Origin: Anaerolineaceae bacterium UBA2260
Lineage (GTDB): Bacteria > Chloroflexota > Anaerolineae > Anaerolineales > Anaerolineaceae
Length of the DNA stretch: 37,519 bases
NCBI GenBank assembly: GCA_002347485.1
Contig: DDXM01000065.1
Coordinates: forward strand, 5,013-42,531
Direction: 5' to 3'
In this document: in pieces, positions 1 through 7,469 of the stretch
How positions within the stretch are numbered: position 1 is the first letter of the stretch
Layout of the letters: every line of letters starts with the position of its first letter
Program-made: the position numbers and the translations under genes
The notes under the pieces: generated by a model
What the model saw: only the letters and a program-made list of their open reading frames with translations
Told to the model about the DNA's origin: nothing
The model's database searches: none

Positions 1-1
1 A

Positions 2-133
2 TGGCTTGAAGCCAATCCCGATGACGAGCTCGCGAAAGATGTTCGAGACAAACTGACCTCAGAACCCGAGCGTTACGCCGCTTACACGCGCCTGTACCTG
101 GGCTGGGGTGTGTTCGCTCTAATGGCGCGGTGA
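2..133 (+). CDS. C-terminal fragment of an unrecognised protein (cut by window edge)
   Basis: An open frame enters from the left edge and ends at a TGA at 131-133, giving 43 residues. It begins W-L-E-A-N-P and ends with an aromatic/hydrophobic stretch (LYLGWGVFALMAR). The acidic/basic helix followed by an aromatic tail looks like a real protein end rather than random sequence, but I do not recognise the family. It is the only candidate upstream gene for the rightward terminator at 331-362, about 200 nt further on. It could be a spurious frame. Confidence 0.4.
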   Translation, partial: WLEANPDDELAKDVRDKLTSEPERYAAYTRLYLGWGVFALMAR

Positions 134-330
134 TGCGTTGGCGCATCCGGCGGATCGTCGAAGGGCGGTACCGCATAAAAGCTCCTAGTACACCCAGATT
201 TGATTGCACCTGAATTCCTTTCTTATGGTCTGGTTTCCGTTGTCATCTCTAGCGCAAAAGGCACTTTATTCAAATGAACTCACTCATTGAAAGGTTGATC
301 CACGCGTCACCCCAATCAATAGGATGACAG

Positions 331-362
331 AACACCTCCTGAGAAAAGCAGGAGGTGTTTTT
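331..362 (+). terminator. Rho-independent terminator, rightward
   Basis: A 10 bp perfect stem (AACACCTCCT at 331-340 with AGGAGGTGTT at 350-359) has a 9 nt loop and runs into a T tract at 357-362. There is no T tract on the other strand, so it serves rightward transcription from the upstream gene. It lies just beyond the 3' end of the leftward cueP gene. Confidence 0.8.
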
Positions 363-385
363 AATTTAGCTGCGGAGCGTACGGA

Positions 386-952
386 TCAGTTGAGCTGCAG
401 CGTGGTCAGGCAGGTGTTGCTGCCCTTGGTGGTGTCAATCGAAGCCTGGGCGGTCATGCCGTCGTAGAGCACGTTGATCGTCGCCGTGATGTCGCGCGGC
501 AGCCACACGCCTACGAAACCATTCTCCATGGTGGTGAAGGTGGAGTTGACCAGCTCCTTGCCGTCGGCATCGGTAATAATCGCCTGCAGCTCCTCGCCGA
601 CCAGTTCGCCCTGGCATGAGATCAGGCTATGCGTGGCGCAGGGGTGGGTATTGGTGATGTAGGGCGCGAAGGAGAGATAGAACTTTTCCGCGGGCAGCGC
701 TAACTTAACCTCGCGCGTACCGTCATTGAGGATCAGCTCCTCGCTTGTGATGCTGGCGCTCAGCCCCTCGGGGTCAGCGGTAGTGCTGTCGAGTTTGGTC
801 ACGATCTCCTCGACCGTAAGCCCCCCCAGGCCGTGCTGCTCGAGGAACGCGGCTTCAGCATTGCTGCCGGGTCTGTTGAACAGGAACGCGCCGGCGGTGA
901 CGACGAGCAGCGCAATAACAGCGAAAATGATCAAACGTTGAGACTTCTTCAC
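386..952 (-). CDS. cueP: CueP-family periplasmic copper-binding protein
   Basis: The 188 residue protein has an N-terminal hydrophobic segment (about residues 7-25: signal peptide or anchor) and then a domain matching CueP throughout. Diagnostic parts are the AFLEQHGLGGL start of the mature region, FYLSFAPYITNTHPC, a second Cys in SLISCQGELV, GFVGVWLPRDI, and the C-terminal CLTTLQL. The three cysteines are C105, C113 and C181; their spacing of 8 and 68 equals that of the copper-ligand cysteines I recall for Salmonella CueP (96, 104, 172). In Salmonella CueP stores or delivers copper outside the cytoplasm and is induced by copper. The start is GTG at 952, eight nt downstream of an AGGAGG site (961-966). 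No copper regulator or copper ATPase is visible nearby. Family assignment is strong; the function in this organism is inferred. Confidence 0.88.
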   Translation of the reverse strand: MKKSQRLIIFAVIALLVVTAGAFLFNRPGSNAEAAFLEQHGLGGLTVEEIVTKLDSTTADPEGLSASITSEELILNDGTREVKLALPAEKFYLSFAPYITNTHPCATHSLISCQGELVGEELQAIITDADGKELVNSTFTTMENGFVGVWLPRDITATINVLYDGMTAQASIDTTKGSNTCLTTLQLN

Positions 953-993
953 AGTAAAAACCTCCTACCAGTAATATAGTTTTAAGTTGATAG

Positions 994-999
994 ATTGTA
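994..999 (-). promoter_or_regulatory. Candidate -10 box for cueP
   Basis: The minus strand reads TACAAT here, about 40 nt upstream of the GTG start. The matching -35 region falls inside the tandem repeat and has no good TTGACA, which would fit a promoter needing an activator. Weak evidence taken alone. Confidence 0.35.
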
Positions 1000-1007
1000 C
1001 CAGTTAT

Positions 1008-1047
1008 GTCGTGTTTTAATGACCCAGTCGTGTTTAATGACCCAGTC
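1008..1047. repeat. Tandem 18-19 bp direct repeat upstream of cueP
   Basis: Unit 1 (1008-1026) and unit 2 (1027-1044) are the same except for one extra T in the first (GTCGTGTTTTAATGACCCA versus GTCGTGTTTAATGACCCA). A third GTC begins at 1045 and a degenerate GTCGTATTAA follows at 1052. The array covers the -35 region expected for the cueP -10 candidate. It could be a duplicated operator or a replication-slippage duplication. Confidence 0.6.
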
Positions 1048-1198
1048 AAGGTCGTATTAAGGCATATCATTTGATGTGACTTTCTGCGCGCCAGGGGGGC
1101 ATAGTTCGCAGCCCTTGGGGTGGAGCTGTATCAATTTGACAATGAGTAAAAAGCGGCTCACATTTATTCCCGGATACACTTGATCACCCGCAACTCAA

Positions 1199-1228
1199 TT
1201 ATCTTTTTCATTTCCTTTAATATATAAT
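1199..1228 (+). promoter_or_regulatory. Candidate promoter of the 1275 lipoprotein gene
   Basis: A perfect TATAAT lies at 1223-1228, with a poor -35 (TTATCT, 1199-1204) at 18 nt spacing. It is 47 nt upstream of the ATG, which has its own CAGAGGT ribosome-binding site. Confidence 0.4.
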
Positions 1229-1274
1229 TTCTCAATCCTGTTGCATCACACTCTCACACCACAGAGGTTTAATC

Positions 1275-1892
1275 ATGAAAAAACCCGCCTTCCTGACCCT
1301 TATCGCCGTTTTGCTATTCACGCTCGCTTGCACGATCGGGTATGAAGGCATTGGGATCGGTGACGATCCGGACATTGACCACATCTACGAACTGACGGAG
1401 ACTGCCGCTGCGCGGAATCCAAACGATCCTTTAACTTCCGGTTTCAATCCCTCAGATTACGCCAATCAGGTGACCGAAGAACCCGTCTCACCAGTCGATA
1501 CCTCTTCATCAACTACCTCATACGCATCAACCCCCTCCGGGGACCAGGTTGAATACGCGGTCAGCGCCTCGAATAACGGCTGCACCTGCCAGGTGAGCGG
1601 CAACATGACGCTAGCGCTGGATATCCAGGAGGATAAACTATTCTATAACCTCCCCGATGGGACTTCACACGAGTACGCGAAGATCAGCGAGAACAGCTTC
1701 AAACGAACTTACATGGGGTATTACATCCTGGTGGACACCTCGGGCGGACAGGAAGTTGAGACCCGCGTTGACGAGGAACGCCATGACGTGATCATCCTGA
1801 CCAGGGACGGCTTTATCAGCGAACATTACCAGGGAAACGAAAGCTCTCCCTGTTGCTATCACACCTTCACCGTTGTTGACGAAACTCCGTGA
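1275..1892 (+). CDS. Exported lipoprotein of unknown function
   Basis: The 205 residue protein starts with a textbook lipoprotein signal: MKK, a hydrophobic core, and the lipobox F-T-L-A-C with Cys at residue 19. A low-complexity Ser/Thr/Pro linker follows (about residues 60-95), then a compact beta-rich domain with a C-T-C motif and a late C-C-Y-H-T-F motif. These four cysteines could form disulfides or bind a metal, which is tempting next to a copper protein but unproven. The ATG follows CAGAGGT at a good distance. Family not recognised. Confidence 0.8.
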   Translation: MKKPAFLTLIAVLLFTLACTIGYEGIGIGDDPDIDHIYELTETAAARNPNDPLTSGFNPSDYANQVTEEPVSPVDTSSSTTSYASTPSGDQVEYAVSASNNGCTCQVSGNMTLALDIQEDKLFYNLPDGTSHEYAKISENSFKRTYMGYYILVDTSGGQEVETRVDEERHDVIILTRDGFISEHYQGNESSPCCYHTFTVVDETP

Positions 1893-1997
1893 AAACTAAA
1901 CTCTTTTTTACTGAGAAGTGGATTGATTTTCACTTGCTCAACAAACTGCCCATAATTTGCTAGTCATTAAATACACATTATTAAAAGGTGTTTACGG

Positions 1998-2687
1998 ATG
2001 CCCCAAAAATCGCAATCACAATGGAATGGAATCATTAAGACCGGCGCCTTTGCAGCCTTAGCCATGCTGGTGGTCATGATCGCGCAGATCCTCGTCTTCG
2101 TGCTCTGGCCGCCGCCCAGCACAGTAGAGGGATTTTACGCTCTTTTTCAGCACAGCAAATGGCTGGGTTTGCTCAGCCTGGACCTGCTATACCTGGTTAA
2201 CAACACGCTGTTAATCCTGTTCTACCTCGGCTTGTTCGCCGCGCTGCGCAAGGTCAGCTTTTCCGCGTCCTTGATCGCGCTCGTCCTCGGGCTGGTGGGC
2301 ATCGCTGCGTACTACGCATCCAACACCACCTTCGAAATGCTTTCCCTTTCCAACCAGTACGCCACTGCAACCACGGACGCCGCGCGCCTGCAATTGATGG
2401 CCGCCGGCCAGGTGATGCTGGAAACCTACAAAGGCACGTCTTTCGATGTGTACTACGTGCTCAACGGGATCATGCTCTTGATCCTCGCCGTGGTGATGCT
2501 GCGCACAACCGTTTTCAACAAAGTGACCGCGTCCTTCGCGCTGGCTTCGGGTATTTTGATGTCGATCCCTTCCTCGGCTGGCGCGATCGGCATGATTTTC
2601 GCGCTGCTCTCATTGATCCCATGGGCGGTTTTTTCCGTCCTGGCAGCGCTGCGGCTGTTGAAGCTCGCAGTAACCGAAATCAATTAG
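1998..2687 (+). CDS. DUF4386-like multi-pass membrane protein
   Basis: The 229 residue protein is mostly hydrophobic, with about six membrane segments (roughly residues 14-36, 58-82, 88-106, 155-170, 180-200 and 203-222). A soluble stretch with many Ala/Thr residues lies between segments three and four. Length and layout resemble the DUF4386 family of integral membrane proteins, whose function is unknown. The ATG is preceded by AAAAGGTG. It stands alone: 105 nt after the lipoprotein gene and convergent with the DUF47 gene. The family call rests on pattern memory rather than a motif. Confidence 0.7.
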   Translation: MPQKSQSQWNGIIKTGAFAALAMLVVMIAQILVFVLWPPPSTVEGFYALFQHSKWLGLLSLDLLYLVNNTLLILFYLGLFAALRKVSFSASLIALVLGLVGIAAYYASNTTFEMLSLSNQYATATTDAARLQLMAAGQVMLETYKGTSFDVYYVLNGIMLLILAVVMLRTTVFNKVTASFALASGILMSIPSSAGAIGMIFALLSLIPWAVFSVLAALRLLKLAVTEIN

Positions 2688-2791
2688 GTAGCTGAAAATT
2701 CTCTTGAATAGAATTCATAGCGTACACTGGTAACGTAAAGTTTTGGGTGGCTAAATTTTGAGTTAATGAATTTGGACGGGGGGTTGATAAA

Positions 2792-3412
2792 TCACGTAGT
2801 CTTCACGATGATATCCGCCAGCACATTGGCAGCTTCATCACCGCGATCTGCGGCATTGCTAAGGTGGCGGTAGACCTCGCGCAGTTTCATGATTGTGACC
2901 AACTTCTTAACGTCTTCCGTTTCCTCGAACATGTCCGCCAGGGCTTCTCGGTAGACTGTTTCCACCCGGTTTTCGAGGGCTTTGGCGCGCTGGGCGTGCT
3001 CCGCCGCCACGCCGGGGTGGTCTTCCAGACGTTCAAACGCCATTACCAATTCAAAGGTGGCGTCGCGCAACAACGAGCAGATGCGCACCATGTACCGGGT
3101 GGGATCGACCTCGAGAATAACGATCTCCGTCATCGTGGAATACGCGTAATCGATGATGTCATCAATGGCGCGCGAAAGGGCGAAAATATCTTCGCGGTCA
3201 AAGGGGGTGATGAAGGTACGGTTTAATTCTTCAATAAGAATACGGCGTGATTCGTCGGCTTGTTTCTCTTTCGCAGTCAGCTCATCCGCCAGGGATTTTG
3301 CCGGGTAGGAGAGGTACGCCTTTAATAGTTCCATCCCCTCGAGCGCCAGAGTAGCCTGCTCGTGCATCATGTGAATGAAAATGTTACGGCGTTTTTTGAA
3401 GATCTTTAACAT
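2792..3412 (-). CDS. DUF47 (PhoU-like) family protein
   Basis: The 206 residue, all-helical protein fits the DUF47 family, four- or six-helix bundles related to PhoU. Recognisable parts are the N-terminal FKKRRNIFIHMMHEQATLAL, the middle FITPFDREDIFALSRAIDDI with its acidic D-x-E-D-I metal-binding-type motif, and the C-terminal AADRGDEAANVLADI. DUF47 proteins usually sit beside a Pit-type phosphate permease and modulate it; no permease is visible here, so this copy is an orphan or acts elsewhere. A GGGGAG site precedes the ATG. Confidence 0.88.
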   Translation of the reverse strand: MLKIFKKRRNIFIHMMHEQATLALEGMELLKAYLSYPAKSLADELTAKEKQADESRRILIEELNRTFITPFDREDIFALSRAIDDIIDYAYSTMTEIVILEVDPTRYMVRICSLLRDATFELVMAFERLEDHPGVAAEHAQRAKALENRVETVYREALADMFEETEDVKKLVTIMKLREVYRHLSNAADRGDEAANVLADIIVKTT

Positions 3413-3621
3413 CGCGTGCTCCCCATTGTTGGGTCTCCTGAAATACCGCGTGAGGATTATCCTCAGTATACCTCAAGCAACACCGATTTCATTCTAATTA
3501 AAATCGCCGACGGTCAAAAAACATGAACTGTTTCCGACCAGCCCCATGTCCGGTTGAATTCTTACAAAGAATACATATAATGGATGATAGATAAGAGTTC
3601 GCTCATTACTTTAGAAGATGC

Positions 3622-4011
3622 ATGGAAATGAAAACATTGCTCCGTTTACTGGTAAGGATACTTCTCTTCACCGCGGTTGCCGCCACAATTGTGGCGTTGA
3701 TTGGTCTGGTCTTTCGCTGGCAGACCGCAGTCCAGTTCAGCAACGGTTTGTTCTGGGCCGGTGTCGCGCTGGCAGGCGTTGGGCTCCTGGGGGCGTTTGG
3801 CGACAATGATATGCTCTTGAACTCCGGCACAAAATTCTTTTGGTCCTCGCCGCAGGAAAGGCAAGCCCGCCTCGCGGGAGTGGAGAATCCCCACGAGCAG
3901 GCAAAACGCTCGAGTAAATTGCTGGGTCAGGGCTTCAACTCGTATGTGCAGCTCTTCATCAGCGCCGCCCTGCTCATTTTGATCGGTTACCTTATCACAG
4001 TGGTCTTTTAG
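3622..4011 (+). CDS. Small two-to-three-helix membrane protein (paralog A)
   Basis: The 129 residue protein has two N-terminal membrane helices (about residues 8-28 and 36-56), a soluble middle and a C-terminal helix (about 107-127). The motif Q-F-S-N-G-L-F-W-A-G recurs in the next gene as S-F-S-N-G-F-F-W-A-G, and both proteins share size and topology, so the two are tandem duplicates. An alternative ATG lies two codons in (3628). Function unknown; a distant link to DUF3899-type proteins is possible but not shown. Confidence 0.75.
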   Translation: MEMKTLLRLLVRILLFTAVAATIVALIGLVFRWQTAVQFSNGLFWAGVALAGVGLLGAFGDNDMLLNSGTKFFWSSPQERQARLAGVENPHEQAKRSSKLLGQGFNSYVQLFISAALLILIGYLITVVF

Positions 4012-4081
4012 GCAGCGTAAAATTGTTGGCGGATAATCGTTTCTTGTCCCTTTTCCCAGCTCTAATTTGGTGGATACGTAA

Positions 4082-4438
4082 ATGAAAAAGCTAATCCGCT
4101 CTTTAATCAAATCCCTGGTCATTACAGGCATCATCAGCGTGATACTGGTTTTGGCCGGTCTGTTATTGGCCTGGAAGACAACGGTTTCGTTCAGCAACGG
4201 CTTTTTCTGGGCGGGCGCGCTGCTGATCGTTTTCGGCGTTCTCAGCGTCTTTGGCGGCTACGGCATGCGGTCCAATTTTGGAGTGGTGTACAGCCAATCC
4301 GCGGGCGACGCGAATATCCTGGAACGCACAAAACAATGGATTGCGGATACCGAACAGAGTTACAGTTTCTTCATCCTGTTATTGATGAGCGGCGCGGAAT
4401 TGATCCTGTTGAGCGTGCTGATCGATATCATTTTTTAA
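4082..4438 (+). CDS. Small membrane protein (paralog B)
   Basis: The 118 residue protein is a shorter relative of the upstream gene, 70 nt away on the same strand. It has a basic N-terminus (MKKLIRSLIKS), a helix at about 12-30, the shared F-S-N-G-F-F-W-A-G motif at the second helix, F-G-G-Y-G-M in place of F-G-D-N-D-M, a polar segment, and a final helix ending LSVLIDIIF. The two proteins differ a lot in the soluble segment, so they may have diverged in role. Function unknown. Confidence 0.75.
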   Translation: MKKLIRSLIKSLVITGIISVILVLAGLLLAWKTTVSFSNGFFWAGALLIVFGVLSVFGGYGMRSNFGVVYSQSAGDANILERTKQWIADTEQSYSFFILLLMSGAELILLSVLIDIIF

Positions 4439-4508
4439 TTACAATTTTTTAATTACACGAGCTTTTGGTGTTTTGTGGCATAATCATTAATAGATAAAGT
4501 CAGCGACT

Positions 4509-4527
4509 TTAAGGGATAGCCCCTTAA
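4509..4527. repeat. Short inverted repeat upstream of PRC-barrel gene
   Basis: TTAAGGG at 4509-4515 and CCCTTAA at 4521-4527 are perfect inverted copies around a 5 nt centre, about 25 nt before the start codon. No T tract follows. It could be an operator or a small 5' UTR hairpin. Confidence 0.35.
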
Positions 4528-4552
4528 TCAAATCACCTTGCAGGAGATCAGT

Positions 4553-5065
4553 ATGCTCACCTCAAAAGAAATCATCAACCGGCTTGTGATCAGCATCAAC
4601 GACGGCAAGAAACTGGGACAGATCGAGGATCTTTACCTGGATAGGGACATGCGCCAGGTGGCAGGGGTGTACCTGGGCAGCGAAGGGATCCTGCGCCGCA
4701 AGGAAAAAGTCATCTTGCGCGCGGATGTGCAGGTGCTGGGCGTGGATGTCTGGCTGGTTTCCAGCGCGGATGTGGTGACGCCGCTCAAATCCATACCGGA
4801 CGCACAGACCTTTACCCTGGTGGACAATTTGCGCGGGCGCGAGATCCAAACTGACGGGGGCACTCGCCTGGGCGTGGTCGACGACGTCATCCTCGACCTC
4901 GACCTGCAGGTGCTGGGTTTCCTGCTTGGCAAAGTATATATGCAGGGGCCGCTTGCTCAGAAGAAGGCGGTGATTCGCGACGCGATCCTGGACACGGGCA
5001 GCAAGAACCAGGCAATGGTGGTTGACCTGGTGAAGGCGGAATCAGGAACGATCCTGGAAGTTTAA
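4553..5065 (+). CDS. PRC-barrel domain protein (two barrels)
   Basis: The 170 residue protein contains two PRC-barrel repeats. The first (about residues 1-60) holds INDGKKLGQIEDLYLD; the second (about 85-150) holds TRLGVVDDVILDLDLQVLGF. PRC barrels occur in RimM and photosynthetic reaction-centre H subunits and usually mediate RNA or protein contacts; free-standing tandem copies have no fixed role. The start is ATG 4553 because CAGGAGA lies at 4541-4547 at ideal spacing; an upstream TTG (4538) would overlap that site. A terminator follows. Confidence 0.85.
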   Translation: MLTSKEIINRLVISINDGKKLGQIEDLYLDRDMRQVAGVYLGSEGILRRKEKVILRADVQVLGVDVWLVSSADVVTPLKSIPDAQTFTLVDNLRGREIQTDGGTRLGVVDDVILDLDLQVLGFLLGKVYMQGPLAQKKAVIRDAILDTGSKNQAMVVDLVKAESGTILEV

Positions 5066-5097
5066 CTTTACAAAAGACTTCAAAGTATTGAAAACGA

Positions 5098-5126
5098 TCT
5101 CCATCAACCACTTGATGGGGGTTTTT
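5098..5126 (+). terminator. Rho-independent terminator after PRC-barrel gene
   Basis: The stem CCATCAA (5101-5107) with TTGATGG (5112-5118), extended by weaker pairs, has a 4 nt loop and is followed by T5 at 5122-5126. Confidence 0.75.
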
Positions 5127-5296
5127 GGTGCTTCTACTGATGACTTTTTTTAGAGAATCAGCGCTTCCCTGACAGGTTCATTTGGGCGGATATATAAGTG
5201 CAGAAATTTGTATAATGAAAAATGTACCGACCTAATTGTAGCTCACGCGACCGCCGGATTTACGGGACTTTTTCGCGTTCAAAGGGAAGGTAAAGC

Positions 5297-6234
5297 ATAA
5301 ATAAATATCCCCTCACGAAATTTGATCACCGGGTTCTCGCGGGTTAATTGACCGTGTGGTTTTTAACCGCCTGCTCAAGCGGTGAAAGATCCACAACTCC
5401 AGAAGCATCCCTCTCCCCCGCCCACCTCCTCCCCAACCCTCCCGCCAACCGTCGAGTGATCGTTGAGTCGCCATCCCTGATACCGACCGTGGATTATCAC
5501 CAGGAATGGCTGAATTGGCTGGCGACGCAGCCCCGGGACATGGAATCTTACGGCAGGGTGTACGACCCTGAAGCAACGCCCAGGCTGGCGCCGCCCCACT
5601 CTGTCAACATGTTTATCTGGAACGAACAACTGCCCTTACAGGTGATCGAAAACACGCCAGAATTTATTGACACCCCACGCATGTCTGAACCGGAGGATAT
5701 CAGCGCAGCCCTTGCCCAAGCGGAATGTTCCTTCGAAGACGGGAATATCACCTGCGCCCCAGACAGCCCCTGGCAGGAATTCGGCTGCGAATACATTACG
5801 ACGCTGGAAGCCAGTGACACAGGGTTGCCGCCGGGGCTCAATCTGTTAGCCCAGTGCCTGACTCCGGAGATCGAGGAGGAGGACCGCAGCAGTTCTCTCT
5901 ATCGCGTGGAATGCGCCTTCCGGAAGGACGTGCTTACATTCTATAGGATGGTGATGCTTACCGTTTGATCTCCACACCGGAGGAGTTGAAAGCTCGCTGG
6001 CAGCCGATCGAGACTCAGGAGGAAGCGTTGGCTTACGCGGTGATGACGACCGATCAATCCGCCACATTCCAATTCGCAGCACAACCGGAATTGCTTTACT
6101 TCAGGGACCCGCTCGAGGGCACGCGGATCGTTGCCGATGAAGATCATTACTTCATCAACCTGTTTCATTATGAAACCGGCTTGTGCGAGCCGTGGGTCAA
6201 TTCCGAGGTTTTCCTATCTGTAGATAGTCTGTGA
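5297..6234 (+). pseudogene. Broken lipoprotein gene (start, stop and frameshift lesions)
   Basis: Two frames form one protein of about 312 residues. The first runs to 5968 and the second continues to 6234. Reading the second frame back gives D-G-D-A-Y-R-L-I-S-T-P-E-E just after F-Y-R of the first, as if one G were missing from AGGATGG at 5945-5951. At the 5' end the lipobox F-L-T-A-C is preceded in frame by a TAA (5345-5347), a signal-like segment, and ATA (5297) where ATG would be expected, seven nt after GGGAAGG. The only legal start left is TTG 5348, giving an implausibly short leader. Even Cys content (ECSF, ITCAP, FGCEY, AQCL, VECAF) suggests a disulfide-rich exported protein. Function unknown. 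Either genuine decay or sequence error. Confidence 0.55.
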
Positions 6235-6298
6235 GATCACGTGGCTGGGCGCGCTGCCCATTTCAATGACGATCGGAATGAGCTGCTCGGATTAAAGG

Positions 6299-7360
6299 TC
6301 ATTTCGCTCGTTTGAGATAGCGCGCTAAAACATCCGCCTGGTACTCGAGCTGTTTGTGCGTGAGGCGCTGGTCGATGACCAGCGTGAGCACGCGGCTGGC
6401 CATGTCCACTGCTATTTTGTCCGCGTTAAGGCGCGGGTCGCGCAGCAGCGCGTCCCAGTGAACCGTCAGACCGACGCCGGCGTTTCCCATTTCATCGAAA
6501 AGCCAGTCCCTTACCACGCCATCAATGTAGACCGGCAGCCCCAACGGCAGGTTATCCGCCTGGAGGGCTGGGAAAAGTGCCGTTACGCCGGGGATGCGCG
6601 AGATCAATTCCAGCAGATAGGCGTAATTTTCCCGCCTGGCGCGCTTAATACCAATCCAATCCAGGTGCTCAATGCGTGTTCGTTCCTGCAAGTCCCCCGT
6701 CACCACGGAATCCTGACCATAAGCGCTTTCTGCCTCGGTGTAGAGCCGCGACAGTTCCGTGTGAGAATCCTTACCGCTGTAGCGGTACTCACCCAGCCTG
6801 CGCCTGTATTCGCGGATCAACGGCAGCCGACGGTTCGGAGTCATGGGAAAATCATCGACCAGGTGGTTTATATCATAAGGTGTGAGCAGGTAACCGCCGT
6901 CAAATGGCGCCAGTTTACGCACACTGTTGAAGACAAAATCACCCGTGCTGTGCGCGGGAAAACCCGCCTGCGCGTTGTCCTCCACCACGAACACCCCGCG
7001 CTGACGCAGCGCGGTGAAAAAAGCGCGCGTTTCCTCGTCGTGTTGAAAACCGAAATAATTAATGAAAAACACCGCTTTCGTAGAACGGCACAGCCGATCC
7101 AAAGCGTCCAGGTCTAGCGATAGATCCACGCAGATGGGGTAGTAGGCGCAGCGCATGCCGCGGGATTCCAGTGTATCCACGATGGTGGGGCAAAGGTAGG
7201 CGGGCAGTAGAATGCTGTCCACTCCCAAACTGCGCAGGTGATCCGCGATGACGATGAGGCAAGCTTTTCCTCCGTTGAGGAAAGTCATCCCAGCGGTATC
7301 GATCACCGGCGCTTCCACCTGCCAGCGGTCATCATAATAGAACTCTCCGCCCACCCACAT
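6299..7360 (-). CDS. DegT/DnrJ/EryC1-fold PLP-dependent protein
   Basis: The 353 residue protein has the fold-type I aminotransferase layout of the DegT/StrS family. It shows a small N-terminal part with F-L-N-G-G-K-A, ILLPAYLCPTIVDTL, the PLP-ring Asp in VFVVEDNAQAGFP, and S-V-R-K-L-A-P-F-D-G-G-Y-L with the presumed Schiff-base Lys. Family members make amino sugars or related metabolites. No sugar-nucleotide genes are nearby, so the substrate cannot be guessed. ATG 7360 is preferred (AGGA about 9 nt upstream); the frame stays open a further 27 codons to 7441 without a better ribosome site. Divergent from the LLM oxidoreductase gene. Confidence 0.78.
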   Translation of the reverse strand: MWVGGEFYYDDRWQVEAPVIDTAGMTFLNGGKACLIVIADHLRSLGVDSILLPAYLCPTIVDTLESRGMRCAYYPICVDLSLDLDALDRLCRSTKAVFFINYFGFQHDEETRAFFTALRQRGVFVVEDNAQAGFPAHSTGDFVFNSVRKLAPFDGGYLLTPYDINHLVDDFPMTPNRRLPLIREYRRRLGEYRYSGKDSHTELSRLYTEAESAYGQDSVVTGDLQERTRIEHLDWIGIKRARRENYAYLLELISRIPGVTALFPALQADNLPLGLPVYIDGVVRDWLFDEMGNAGVGLTVHWDALLRDPRLNADKIAVDMASRVLTLVIDQRLTHKQLEYQADVLARYLKRAK

Positions 7361-7423
7361 GATCGATCCTGTTGGCTCCTTTTTTCCGATCCTCGCCTGC
7401 CCAAAAACCCACTCTCCCCTATA

Positions 7424-7452
7424 ATAATACCGAACCACCAAACCCTGGTGAA
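7424..7452 (-). promoter_or_regulatory. Candidate promoter of the DegT-like gene
   Basis: The minus strand has TTCACC (7452-7447), 17 nt, then TATTAT (7429-7424). The near-palindromic AT patch also reads TATAAT on the plus strand (7420-7425), where it can serve the divergent LLM gene, so the two -10 elements overlap. Confidence 0.45.
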
Positions 7453-7469
7453 TTTACGGAGTCAATGTA

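Larger units (their letters stand above)
953..1274. other. Divergent intergenic region between cueP and a lipoprotein gene
   Basis: These 322 bp hold the control signals of two divergent genes. Near cueP are its AGGAGG site, a leftward -10 candidate (994-999) and a tandem 18-19 bp repeat (1008-1047). Near the lipoprotein gene is a rightward TATAAT (1223-1228). No credible open reading frame or RNA gene was seen in the middle (about 1050-1190). Confidence 0.6.
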
